Part shown: in pieces, positions 8,478 through 16,568 of the stretch
Position numbering within the stretch: position 1 is the first letter of the stretch
How the letters are laid out: every line of letters begins with the position of its first letter
Assembly: GCA_900318015.1 (NCBI GenBank)
Contig: ONJB01000001.1
Location: 1-64,000, forward strand
DNA: 64,000 nucleotides
Direction of reading: 5' to 3'
Source: an uncultured Bacteroidales bacterium
GTDB taxonomy: Bacteria; Bacteroidota; Bacteroidia; Bacteroidales; UBA932
Position numbers and translations under genes: made by a program
Notes under the pieces: model-generated
Seen by the model: the letters and a program-made list of their open reading frames with translations, nothing else
Database searches by the model: none
Told to the model about the DNA's origin: nothing

Positions 8478-8598
8478 GGAAAGTCCGCCGGCACGCAAAG
8501 GCCGCCATGCGTCCTTGTAGTCCCGCCCCGAAAGGGCGGACTGCTTTGCCGTGCGTCTTTCCGTCCGGTCCTTCAGAAAGGGGCGACCGTCGCCCCTT
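8478..8598 (+). promoter_or_regulatory. Structured leader element, copy C
   Basis: The outer stem is GGAAAG (8478-8483) with CTTTCC (8557-8562), then GCACGCAAAG (8491-8500) with CTTTGCCGTGC (8544-8554). The inner hairpin AGTCCCGCCC-CGAAA-GGGCGGACT (8519-8542) is followed by TGCTTTG. The separate hairpin is AAGGGGCGA with TCGCCCCTT (8578-8598). The next gene starts 126 nt later, beyond the phased repeats. Confidence 0.6.
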
Positions 8599-8630
8599 CC
8601 TGAAAACAACAAGAATTGAAAATACGAATT

Positions 8631-8710
8631 ACAATGCACTGCATTACATTGCATAGCATTGCATAGCAACGCATGACGTTGCAATGCGTCGCATTACAGT
8701 GCATTGTCAT
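8631..8710 (+). repeat. Phased 10-bp repeats with internal dyad
   Basis: From 8641 to 8710 the sequence divides into seven consecutive 10-mers that all begin with GCA, such as GCATTACATT, GCATAGCATT and GCATAGCAAC. The period equals about one helical turn. The tract is also dyadic: AATGCACTG (8634-8642) mirrors CAGTGCATT (8696-8704), and GCAACG mirrors CGTTGC at the centre. It lies just before the ATG at 8725. It could be an operator array or a leader hairpin. Confidence 0.7.
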
Positions 8711-8724
8711 AGAAACTCAAGAGT

Positions 8725-9369
8725 ATGCAGACATTCATCTTCATCTTCGGAAACAACATCCAGGAGCGGCAGTTCAAGACCACCTACGAAGCGATGTGCG
8801 AGTACCTCGACGCCGACCACCAGTACGAGGACGTATTCTATGCCAAGAACGCCAAAGGAGAGGTGGTGAACCTCCTCGAGGCCGAGTCCCTCGTCAAGAG
8901 CATCCATCCCGTGAAGGAGTACCTCGAAATCGCCGCGCTCGCGGGCTTCGGGAAAGAGCAGATCCTCCAGGAGACGAAGGAGCTCTTCGGCGTGGCCAAC
9001 GACGCCCTGCCGGCCTCCTGGACGCAGTTCATGGAGGAGTTCATCGAAGGCTATCACGAGTACCTCGAGGAAAAGAGCTCGCGCTACGGGCTCGTCACCT
9101 GGCCCGAAAGCCAGGATTACGTCGGGCATCCCGACTGCATCCTCGTCATCCCGCCGCAGTATGACTCGAAGCTCTCCCTCGACAGCGCCTACCTCGTCCC
9201 CGAATCCGTCACGGGACCCCTCGACGCAGGAGAGGCCTACGTGCGCGTCCCGTTCCCCGACGCACAGAAGTGGGACAGAAAGGCAGCCCGCGGCTTCGCC
9301 GACATCCTGCACGGCTACGACTCCCGGGACGCGTACGTCCTCGAAAGAGTCATCCACTCTGAAAACTAA
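8725..9369 (+). CDS. Hypothetical protein (214 aa)
   Basis: Starts MQTFIFIFGNNIQERQF, then a helical middle region and a C-terminal beta/alpha part (HPDCILVIPPQYDSKL; AYVRVPFPDAQKW). No catalytic motif is recognised. It is the first gene after the phased repeats, so it is the most likely direct target of any regulation acting there. Confidence 0.65.
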   Translation: MQTFIFIFGNNIQERQFKTTYEAMCEYLDADHQYEDVFYAKNAKGEVVNLLEAESLVKSIHPVKEYLEIAALAGFGKEQILQETKELFGVANDALPASWTQFMEEFIEGYHEYLEEKSSRYGLVTWPESQDYVGHPDCILVIPPQYDSKLSLDSAYLVPESVTGPLDAGEAYVRVPFPDAQKWDRKAARGFADILHGYDSRDAYVLERVIHSEN

Positions 9370-9380
9370 CACCGTTCAAT

Positions 9381-10073
9381 ATGAAATGCAACAATTTCGA
9401 AGGAATCCTCAAGCAGCTTGAGGACATCCAGAAACAGGAGCTGACGACCGCGGTCCTCGCACACGGCGGTTCCTACCGCTTCAAGGAGGAAGACCGCGTC
9501 ACGATCACCTTCGACACGGCCGACGAGCTCGACGGCGCCGACGACGTGGAGGTCCACAAGGTCTTCGTCAACGAAAACGGCAAGCTCGTCATCTCCGGCA
9601 TCCCCCGCGACGAACTCGACGAGATCGAACTCGATCCGGAGGACGCGGCCCCCGGGAACCTGCACTACGTCACGCAGGCCATCCCGAAGACGGAGGAGGT
9701 CGACAGCGTCGCCACCCCCGTCACCCTCCTCGCCCTCGGCGGCGGAGACTCCGTGAAGGAGGCCCTCTCGGCAATCCGCAAGGCGGCCGCCGACCAGATC
9801 AAATCCGTCATGGACGAAGCCGGCCTCGAAGAGGTCTATGCCGTCGACATCGACAACGGCAACTCCCCGGTCGTACGTCCGGACGAATTCGACGACAACA
9901 ACACCCAGACGCTGGACAGGATCCGCCTGACTGACGACGGGCTCGTCTTCAGCGCGTCCGCCTGCTGCGACGAATGCGAATACTACGAGGAGAACATCCC
10001 GCTGGATGCGCTCGTGGAAATCGCGGACTGGCTCGTTGAAAACAAGGAGAACCTGTACGAACCCGAAGACTGA
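9381..10073 (+). CDS. Hypothetical acidic protein (230 aa)
   Basis: Strongly acidic throughout (DTADELDGADDVEVH; DELDEIELDPEDAA). A cysteine cluster lies near residue 204 (SACCDECEYYEEN) that could bind metal. The composition suggests a soluble DNA-mimic-like or regulatory protein, but that is speculation. It lies 11 nt after the previous gene. Confidence 0.62.
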   Translation: MKCNNFEGILKQLEDIQKQELTTAVLAHGGSYRFKEEDRVTITFDTADELDGADDVEVHKVFVNENGKLVISGIPRDELDEIELDPEDAAPGNLHYVTQAIPKTEEVDSVATPVTLLALGGGDSVKEALSAIRKAAADQIKSVMDEAGLEEVYAVDIDNGNSPVVRPDEFDDNNTQTLDRIRLTDDGLVFSASACCDECEYYEENIPLDALVEIADWLVENKENLYEPED

Positions 10074-10097
10074 CAACAAGAAAACAGAGACAACACC

Positions 10098-11273
10098 ATG
10101 TTAACTTTCACCCTTTTCAATTCCCTCAAGGGAATCGTCGATTCGATGCAACTCGAATCCGGAACCCGGATCGCGAAACTCGAGACGGACAAATACGTCC
10201 TCTCCGTCGACGTCGTGGGGGACGTCCGCGTCCTCTGGAACCCCGACCCGCGCAAGTCCTGGAAGGATGCGGGAACCGAGCTCTACAAGAGCCCCAGCCA
10301 GTTCCCCGACGAGCTGATGCGGCTCTTCGCCGAAGGCCGGGCCGACAGCCTGAAGAACCTCGAGATCGGCAACAACAACTGGTTCGAGGCGACACTCTCG
10401 GAGAAATCCACCGGAACAATCGTCCTCGAAGACGTCTGGGACATAGAGGACGAGACCCCCGGCGACATCCTCGATTCGATGTGCGACGTCATCGCCGAAT
10501 ACGAGAAGGAATTCGTATCCGAACCGGTCAAGGTCTTCCGCGTGACCGGCATCCATTACGAAACCGACGGGAACGACGTCACACTTCCCTCCGCCCTCAC
10601 GGTCGCCTGCGCCTTCGAGGACAAGGTCGCCGACGCCGTATCCGACCGCACCGGCTGGCTCGTGAAGTCCATCGACGGGATCGAGGAGGTCGGAGTCAAC
10701 CCGTACGACCGACTCCTTCAGCTGTTCCGCGCCGCTCCGTACACCATCGAGAGCGCCGTGGGAACGCCCGTCTCCCTTCACGGAAAGAACGACGTCGTCT
10801 TCATGGACATCGCGGTCGATCCCGAAGGGTATCCGTCCCTCGTCTACGCCTTCCCGGAGGAACCGGACGTCACGGAACAGACCGACCTCGGCAACGTCTC
10901 CGACGAGGACCTGGAGAAGATCCTGAAAGCCGTCGACGAGACCGTCGTGAAGCGCCTCTTCCTCTTCTACGGTTCGCTCTCGGTCATCCAGATCCTCGAA
11001 GACGACGGCATCGAAAGCCACGTCAACAAGATGATGAGCCAGTGGGACGCGTTCGAGACGGCCAAGAGACTCATCGCCGAGCACTTCGAGCGTGAAGGCG
11101 AGGAGCCCTGGGAATACGACCTCGACCTGGAGCTGGAGACCTACCGCGGGAAGGACGGGAAGAGCGTCGATCTCGACATCGAACATACCCTGGACAACTT
11201 CGAGGCTACCCATCACTTCGAGGACGAAGACGGCTCCGGCAACGCCCAGGGATACACCTCATTCACCCTCTGA
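10098..11273 (+). CDS. Hypothetical acidic protein (391 aa)
   Basis: One of the larger accessory proteins. It is acidic, with alternating beta-like (KYVLSVDVVGDVRVLW) and helical parts and a very acidic C-terminal third (EREGEEPWEYDLDLELE). There is no signal peptide, membrane segment or nucleotide-binding motif. It follows another acidic protein by 24 nt, so the two are probably co-expressed. Confidence 0.65.
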   Translation: MLTFTLFNSLKGIVDSMQLESGTRIAKLETDKYVLSVDVVGDVRVLWNPDPRKSWKDAGTELYKSPSQFPDELMRLFAEGRADSLKNLEIGNNNWFEATLSEKSTGTIVLEDVWDIEDETPGDILDSMCDVIAEYEKEFVSEPVKVFRVTGIHYETDGNDVTLPSALTVACAFEDKVADAVSDRTGWLVKSIDGIEEVGVNPYDRLLQLFRAAPYTIESAVGTPVSLHGKNDVVFMDIAVDPEGYPSLVYAFPEEPDVTEQTDLGNVSDEDLEKILKAVDETVVKRLFLFYGSLSVIQILEDDGIESHVNKMMSQWDAFETAKRLIAEHFEREGEEPWEYDLDLELETYRGKDGKSVDLDIEHTLDNFEATHHFEDEDGSGNAQGYTSFTL

Positions 11274-11284
11274 CCCGTCGTGCC

Positions 11285-11572
11285 ATGAACGAAAGAGAGT
11301 TCCAGATCGGAGACGTCATCTCCGTCAACACCCGTTTCGACTGCCACGACTTCAAGGTGACCAAGGTCACCCCGAAGACCGCCACGGCCGAGGAGATCCC
11401 AATCACGCTGGCGCCCGGGGTGCAGACAAAGCCCTTCCTCGAGCCGATCCGCATGCGCCGCACGTACCGGATCAACGACATCAAGGGCTGGAAGTTCTAC
11501 AAGGTTGACTTCATTCCCGCCGCAAGAGCCGCCCTCTACACCAAGATCAGCATCCGGCCCGCCGGAGAATGA
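11285..11572 (+). CDS. Hypothetical small basic protein (95 aa)
   Basis: Begins MNEREFQIGDVISVNTRFDCHDFKV, a strand-rich pattern resembling SH3-like barrels (inference). The C-terminal half is basic (RMRRTYRINDIKGWKF). No family is recognised. Confidence 0.58.
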   Translation: MNEREFQIGDVISVNTRFDCHDFKVTKVTPKTATAEEIPITLAPGVQTKPFLEPIRMRRTYRINDIKGWKFYKVDFIPAARAALYTKISIRPAGE

Positions 11573-11593
11573 ACCATCACCGTACAAAGAACC

Positions 11594-12007
11594 ATGAAAC
11601 ATAATTACCAAGTCACCCTCCGCGTCCACAACGGCTGGCTGTACAACGACCCCAAGGGATACATCACCAGAACCGTCATCATCAGGGCGCACAACAAGGA
11701 AGAGGCCTTCGCGGAAGCTCAGCGCATCGCAGAGGAAGACGACCAATTTGAAGTGACCGTCCTGAAGAAGGACGTCGTCCGCATCCACGAGAAGGCCGAA
11801 AAGAGCCCCTACGAGGTCACCCTGGAGTTCGTCTACCGCACCACCGTCACCGTCCGCACCACGTCCTGGGAGAACGCCGTGGACGCCGTGCGGGAGATGG
11901 ACCTCCGCCGGATCTTCGGCAGGACCCGACGAGTCCCGATCTTCGACCTCGAGGACGGCCAACCCATATCCGTCACCCTCCCGAACGGAAAAACCAAGTA
12001 CATCTAA
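11594..12007 (+). CDS. Hypothetical protein with internal duplication (137 aa)
   Basis: Two similar halves are visible: YQVTLRVH...TVIIRAHNKEEAFAEAQRI (residues 5-48) and YEVTLEFVYRTTVTVRTT then ENAVDAVREM (residues 73-105). Each is strand-strand-helix, consistent with a tandem ferredoxin-like fold. It lies directly before the sliding clamp gene, 14 nt apart. Confidence 0.62.
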   Translation: MKHNYQVTLRVHNGWLYNDPKGYITRTVIIRAHNKEEAFAEAQRIAEEDDQFEVTVLKKDVVRIHEKAEKSPYEVTLEFVYRTTVTVRTTSWENAVDAVREMDLRRIFGRTRRVPIFDLEDGQPISVTLPNGKTKYI

Positions 12008-12021
12008 ACAGAAGCCATACC

Positions 12022-13161
12022 ATGAAAATCACACTCAAGACCAAGCCTCTGCTCACCCTCGTGCAGGCGCTCATCAAGGTCATCCCCGCGCGTTCCGCGC
12101 AGCCCATCCTGGAGAATTTCCTCGTCTCCGCCACCTCCGGCGGCGTCTCCATCACCGCCTCCGACCTTGAGACGACCATGACCGCCATCCTTCCCAAGGG
12201 CGGCGACGAACCCGCCTCCGTCGAGGAGGAGGGGACCATCGCCATCCCCGCACGCTTCCTGCTGGACATCATCAAGCAGGTGGAGGACGACACGGTGACC
12301 CTCACGGCGAACGACCGCAGCGCCAGCATCGCCTGGAAGACCGGACGCAGCTCGATCCCCGTCTTCGACCCCGACGACTTCCCGGCCACGTCCGGGGAGA
12401 TCACGGACGCCAAGACGTTCGACATCCCGGAGCAGGAGCTCCTCGACGCGCTCAACGCGACGCTGTACGCCGTCGGCGAGGACGAGATCCGTCCGGTGAT
12501 GTGCGGCATCTTCTTCGACGCCACGCCCAACGGGCTGTGCCTCGTGTCCAGCGACTCGCACCGGCTCGCGATCCGCACCATCCCGTCTGTGACCGTGCCA
12601 GAGGCGGCGTCGTTCGTCCTCCACAAACGGAACGCCACGCTGCTCAAGGGACTCCTCGGCGGGGAAGGAGACGTGAAGGTGTCCTTCAACCAGGACGCCG
12701 CGACCTTCCTCGCCGACGGCATCACGCTGAGGGCCCGGACCGTCGTGGGCAAATACCCCCGCTGGCGCGACGTCATGCCGAAAGGCTACCAGAACGTCCT
12801 GACCGCTGACCCGAAGGCGCTCGCCTCCGTGGTCAAGCGGGTGAGCGTCTGCGCGAGCAAGGTGTCCAACCAAATCAAGGTCGTCCTCAACGCCGACGCG
12901 CTCGGCGGTTCGATGGAGATCTCCGCACAGGACCTCGGCTACAGCACCTCGGCCGTGGAGAAGACACCGGCGGACTACCAGGGCGTGAACCTCACCATTG
13001 GATTCAAGGCCCCGTTCATGCTGGAACTCCTCGGCTCGTTCAGCTGCGACAACGTCAAGATCTCGTTCCTCGACGGAAAGCGCGCCGTCCTCGTCGAACC
13101 CGAGCAGCTTCCCGAAGGCAGCTACACCAGCTGCGTTCTGATGCCAGTGGCGACATCATAA
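12022..13161 (+). CDS. dnaN: DNA polymerase III sliding clamp (beta subunit)
   Basis: 379 residues against the usual 365-380 for DnaN, so full length. The protein forms a ring on DNA that tethers polymerase and other partners. Family hallmarks are visible: N-terminal SAQPILENFLV; the domain 2 region MCGIFFDATPNGLCLVSSDSHRLA (about 158-181); FLADGITLRARTVVGKYPRWRDVMP; and the C-terminal end SCVLMPVATS, equivalent to the LLMPMR-type tail near the partner pocket. No polymerase is encoded in the window, so it may redirect the host polymerase or other clamp-binding proteins to the element. Confidence 0.93.
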   Translation: MKITLKTKPLLTLVQALIKVIPARSAQPILENFLVSATSGGVSITASDLETTMTAILPKGGDEPASVEEEGTIAIPARFLLDIIKQVEDDTVTLTANDRSASIAWKTGRSSIPVFDPDDFPATSGEITDAKTFDIPEQELLDALNATLYAVGEDEIRPVMCGIFFDATPNGLCLVSSDSHRLAIRTIPSVTVPEAASFVLHKRNATLLKGLLGGEGDVKVSFNQDAATFLADGITLRARTVVGKYPRWRDVMPKGYQNVLTADPKALASVVKRVSVCASKVSNQIKVVLNADALGGSMEISAQDLGYSTSAVEKTPADYQGVNLTIGFKAPFMLELLGSFSCDNVKISFLDGKRAVLVEPEQLPEGSYTSCVLMPVATS

Positions 13162-13194
13162 CGCATCTCCAACCCCTTTCTCCATGCAGATCGC

Positions 13195-13305
13195 GCCGAC
13201 ACGCATCGCCGAAGGCGAAGACCCCGCCCCGAAAGGGCGCGGTGCTTTGTCGGCACGGTCCGCTGTGTGGAAGGCAGAGGAGGTGGACACCGTCCCCCTC
13301 CACAG
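13195..13305 (+). promoter_or_regulatory. Structured leader element, copy D
   Basis: The outer stem is GCCGAC (13195-13200) with GTCGGC (13249-13254). Inside are CGCC-GAA-GGCG (13207-13217) and CCGCCCCGAAAGGGCGCGG (13224-13242), then TGCTTTG, the same closing heptamer as copies C and G. The downstream hairpin joins CTGTGTGGA (13263-13271) to TCCACAG (13299-13305). The ATG is 27 nt further on. Confidence 0.6.
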
Positions 13306-13332
13306 AAAGAAAATCCATAAACCACACCTGAC

Positions 13333-13518
13333 ATGAAAAAGAAAAAGAACGACGGCAGCGCCGTCCACGAGATCCTCAAGGAGGGCGGCCTCAAGATCGA
13401 GGGCTGGGAACCCGCCAACTGCGGATGCGGCATCGAATTCACGATGCCCGTCATCGTCGACATCGAGACGAACGAAAGACTCGACATCGAACGCTTCCAG
13501 CGTTCCGCCGTCCTGTAA
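13333..13518 (+). CDS. Small hypothetical protein (61 aa)
   Basis: Starts with a lysine run (MKKKKNDG) and carries a CGCG cysteine pair in the middle, followed by a strand (FTMPVIVDIE). A leader element immediately upstream and a tight downstream gene support real expression. No family is recognised. Confidence 0.55.
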   Translation: MKKKKNDGSAVHEILKEGGLKIEGWEPANCGCGIEFTMPVIVDIETNERLDIERFQRSAVL

Positions 13519-13537
13519 CCAGCAAAAAGCACAAGCC

Positions 13538-14161
13538 ATGGGTTACAGAAGCCACTTCTACATCTCCCTCGCCGGCGGCGACCCGTCGATCTACGAAGAC
13601 GTCTTCGGCGAAATCGGCAAGGAATCCGGATACAAGCTGGAAGACTTCGGCGGCGGCCAGGCCGCAGTCAACGACGCGAACTGGGGCAACATGCAGAAAG
13701 ACCTCACGGCCGTCGCAAAACGGCACCCCGAACTCGTCATCGAAGTGAACGTCGAGGGTGAAGACCGCGACGACAACTGGAAACGCCGGTTCAAGGGCAC
13801 CGAGACGGAATGCGTCTCCATGACGTACGGCTGGCCTCCCTTCAAGCGCATCCTGCTGCCGTTCAAGGAAGAACAGACGGAGACGCCTCCGAAGAAGACC
13901 TACGTCGCTTCGCTCATCGAAGTCACCGACGACGGAATGGTCTTCGCCACCCTCCATGCCGACGAGGACCCCCGCAAGGTGGCCGACGGCATCGTGTCCG
14001 ACCTCGAGACCGAGCAGTCGGAAAGGTCCCTCGACATCCTCTACGACCCGGACGACATCTTCGTCACCGTCATCAACGGGACGGTCCACTCCGGACCGGA
14101 AATCATCGAGACCAAGCAGTCCGCCAGGTTCCACCTCGCGACGGACGTGCAGACACGCTGA
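13538..14161 (+). CDS. Hypothetical protein (207 aa)
   Basis: Opens with MGYRSHFYISLAGGD, an opening of the kind seen in small phage and plasmid proteins with ferredoxin-like folds (recalled resemblance, not verified). The centre carries VIEVNVEGEDRDDNWKRRF and the C-terminal half is beta-rich. No catalytic residues are apparent. Confidence 0.62.
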   Translation: MGYRSHFYISLAGGDPSIYEDVFGEIGKESGYKLEDFGGGQAAVNDANWGNMQKDLTAVAKRHPELVIEVNVEGEDRDDNWKRRFKGTETECVSMTYGWPPFKRILLPFKEEQTETPPKKTYVASLIEVTDDGMVFATLHADEDPRKVADGIVSDLETEQSERSLDILYDPDDIFVTVINGTVHSGPEIIETKQSARFHLATDVQTR

Positions 14162-14172
14162 CACCTACGGAC

Positions 14173-14463
14173 ATGAGAACGCTCGAATACCACTCCGACC
14201 AGGGCTGCCGCAAAGGCTGCCACCCGGTCAGCCTCGTCTACAAGCACCGGGGCAAGGATGCCCGATACCACTACTTCTCCATAGACGAGCCCGGCGCCTG
14301 GTACGACGACGCGTGGAACTGTCACGTGGACGGATGCGACCATCCCTGCTCCTCGCGCGAAGAGGCGATCAGGACCGGCGCCGACATCCTCTACGACTCC
14401 CGTTTCGACGGCTCTCCGGCCATCGTCGTCATCTTCGCCAACCGGCCGCTGCAGGCGGCCTGA
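14173..14463 (+). CDS. Hypothetical Cys/His-rich protein (96 aa)
   Basis: The ATG at 14173 lies 11 nt after the preceding stop. The protein has five Cys and several His (CRKGCHPV; WNCHVDGCDHPC), spaced in a way that could hold one zinc ion. The end is hydrophobic (AIVVIFANRPLQAA). Confidence 0.58.
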   Translation: MRTLEYHSDQGCRKGCHPVSLVYKHRGKDARYHYFSIDEPGAWYDDAWNCHVDGCDHPCSSREEAIRTGADILYDSRFDGSPAIVVIFANRPLQAA

Positions 14464-14477
14464 AAACACAATTCACC

Positions 14478-15122
14478 ATGGAAATCCTCATCATCAACAC
14501 CGACGCGCTCAGCGCCTGGAACGCCGACCACGGCACGGAGCTCGACCACGCGGACCTCACGGACGAGCAGTTCCGCGAAGCGTGCGAGAACTACGACGGC
14601 TGGATCCTCGACTCTCTCGAGGAGCTCGTCGCCGAGATGAACTCCGACGGCCAGTACGCCCCCACGCCCTCCTGCCACTACATCCGTGTGGTCAAGGAGA
14701 AGGACGACGGCGCGCAGATCCCCGCCTGGGTCGGCAAGGCCGACCTTGCGGCGTCCGGATTCGACACCACGGACGTCGACGACAACATGCTGGAGAGAAT
14801 CGCCGACCACATCTCGGACGACCTCCACGAACAGCTCTACACCGAGTCCCTCATCCAGGCCGCCGACCGCGAAGGCCTTCCCCGCAAGGCCGACGTGGAC
14901 GCCGCCCGCAAGAAATGGGACGAATGTTCCCGGGACGCCACCTGGGATGCCTATGACAAGGTGGACGACCATACCCGGGAGTGCAACATCACCCTGGAGG
15001 CGGACGGCTACCTCTTCGAAGGGTACGGCTTCATCGTCGGAGACTCCGACAAGGAGATCCGCACCCTGGAATGCACCCTCCCCGACGGGAAGACCGTAAC
15101 CCTCATCAACGAAACGAAATGA
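14478..15122 (+). CDS. Hypothetical acidic protein (214 aa)
   Basis: Begins MEILIINTDALSAWNADHG and is acidic and largely helical. The pattern DLTDEQFREACENYDGWILDSLEELV near residues 25-50 looks like a small regulatory helical unit, but I cannot name a family. Its TGA overlaps the next ATG (ATGA). Confidence 0.63.
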   Translation: MEILIINTDALSAWNADHGTELDHADLTDEQFREACENYDGWILDSLEELVAEMNSDGQYAPTPSCHYIRVVKEKDDGAQIPAWVGKADLAASGFDTTDVDDNMLERIADHISDDLHEQLYTESLIQAADREGLPRKADVDAARKKWDECSRDATWDAYDKVDDHTRECNITLEADGYLFEGYGFIVGDSDKEIRTLECTLPDGKTVTLINETK

Positions 15123-15433
15123 GAAAACTCCCCCTCAAGCCGGAGTTCGCCCCCAAGGGGCCGACCCCGCCGACCTACGACAGTGAGAAGGAACGTCTCA
15201 TCGGAGACATCCGAGACTACATCGGCAAGGACGGGAACATCCCCGTCACCGAACACGGCAACCGCCCTTCCCTCAACGCCTCCGCGTTCGACTACGACGG
15301 CATGGTGCTCCGCCACCAAATCGGCAGGGAGCACCGCAAGCGCATCGAGTACTCCGAAATGGAAGAGTCGATGCTGAAGGACGTCATCATCGAGATCTTC
15401 CGCTACGGCAACTTCTGCCGCCTCTACGCCTAA
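15119..15433 (+). CDS. Hypothetical protein (104 aa)
   Basis: Translationally coupled through ATGA to the previous gene. It is basic at the N-terminus (MRKLPLKPEF) and helical afterwards (MEESMLKDVIIEIFRYGNFC). No motif is recognised. Confidence 0.58.
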   Translation: MRKLPLKPEFAPKGPTPPTYDSEKERLIGDIRDYIGKDGNIPVTEHGNRPSLNASAFDYDGMVLRHQIGREHRKRIEYSEMEESMLKDVIIEIFRYGNFCRLYA

Positions 15434-15445
15434 CGAACACGAGCC

Positions 15446-16120
15446 ATGCCCAACTGGTGCGTACAGAACTGGATCCTGAAGGGTCCGAAGGATGACGTGC
15501 AGCGATTCTGCGACACCGTCAACACTTGCCTCACCCAGCCCGATGTCTTGCCGAACGACTTCGGCAAGTACTGGCTCGGCAACCTCTGCGTGGCCTTCGG
15601 CTACGAATACTCCGAATCGACCTACGGCCTCCGGGGGAACTTCGACCCCAACGGTGACCAGATCGCCACCCTCTGCTGTCCCGTCCCGGACGAGACGCCC
15701 GTCGCGCCGACACCCGTCGACGACGACACCGCCGAGATCCGCTTCTCCGTCACCCACGCCCACGGCCGCTCCGACTGGTTCGAGAAGATGGTCGACGAGA
15801 AATTCCCCGACCTCAAGGTCGCCTGGAAGGCGACGGACGAGTTCGGCAATTTCCACACCTGCCGCAACGGCGAGGCCTTCGGCCTCAAGCGCTTCGAGGC
15901 GGAGACCTGGGGCGACAACGGCGAGGACAGGGACTTCGACAACGCATTCGACGCGGCAGCCTACCTCAACGAGTTCACCTCGAAGACCGACGCCGACTTC
16001 GACAAGTTCACGCCCGAAGAGGTGGAGCTGCAGGACCAGTCCTTCTGGAACAAGCTCAACGACTGGAACGAGCGCCACGACGACGACTATATCGGGTTCT
16101 GCAAATGGGAGGCCGCCTGA
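15446..16120 (+). CDS. Api92/DUF1281-like protein
   Basis: 224 residues opening with MPNWCVQNWILKG, the diagnostic start of the Api92-like (DUF1281, YubB-type) family found on phages and conjugative plasmids, which has a ferredoxin-like fold and no settled function. The second half has the expected WGDNGEDRDF and a terminal cluster of aromatic residues (YIGFCKW). It fits the mobile-element setting. Confidence 0.7.
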   Translation: MPNWCVQNWILKGPKDDVQRFCDTVNTCLTQPDVLPNDFGKYWLGNLCVAFGYEYSESTYGLRGNFDPNGDQIATLCCPVPDETPVAPTPVDDDTAEIRFSVTHAHGRSDWFEKMVDEKFPDLKVAWKATDEFGNFHTCRNGEAFGLKRFEAETWGDNGEDRDFDNAFDAAAYLNEFTSKTDADFDKFTPEEVELQDQSFWNKLNDWNERHDDDYIGFCKWEAA

Positions 16121-16131
16121 CGGACGCCGTG

Positions 16132-16392
16132 ATGATGCACTACTACGCCTGCACCTTCTCGGTGTACCGCCTGGGCAACCGCAACAGCCGACCCCACACC
16201 GTGCTACGCTACGTCTCCGCCAAAAACGCTCAGGACGCCTACAGGCGGGCGCAAGAAATCTGCGCCACGCGCGCCCTCCGTGAAGCCTTCGCCTCCGACG
16301 AGGTGGTCTGCCGCCACAGGGACGTCCGTCCTCTCCTTGCGGACGAAGCAAGGAAGGACATCGCAAACAACCCCTCCCTCGTCATTCCGTAA
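16132..16392 (+). CDS. Hypothetical protein (86 aa)
   Basis: An ATG at 16105 would overlap the preceding gene; I prefer the ATG pair at 16132/16135, giving MMHYYACTFSVYRLG. A central helix (NAQDAYRRAQEICATRALREAF) dominates. The start is uncertain and the function unknown. Confidence 0.52.
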   Translation: MMHYYACTFSVYRLGNRNSRPHTVLRYVSAKNAQDAYRRAQEICATRALREAFASDEVVCRHRDVRPLLADEARKDIANNPSLVIP

Positions 16393-16438
16393 GGGGAGGG
16401 GATACTCCATCTACCATCAACAACCCTTTCCCCGCTCC

Positions 16439-16543
16439 CGCACGGAGCCTCGAAACGCGTTCCCCCGGCCAGGTCCCCTGACCGGGCGCTTATTCTGTGT
16501 TCCGTGCGATGGGGCCCTCGAAGCCGGGGGAACGGGTCCCCCG
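16439..16543 (+). promoter_or_regulatory. Structured leader element, copy E
   Basis: The outer stem is CGCACGGA (16439-16446) with TCCGTGCG (16501-16508), eight perfect pairs. It contains the sequence CGGAGCCTCGAAACG shared with copy H. The inner hairpin is CCCGG-C-CAGG-TCC-CCTG-A-CCGGG (16464-16486), followed by TTCTG. The separate hairpin CGGGGGA-ACGGG-TCCCCCG occupies 16525-16543; the ATG is 25 nt on. Confidence 0.65.
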
Positions 16544-16568
16544 ACTCGAACAAATAAAAGCATTCACA

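Noticed and set aside
8631-8710. CRISPR array
   Set aside because: The unit is 10 bp, without spacers, and no cas gene is present.
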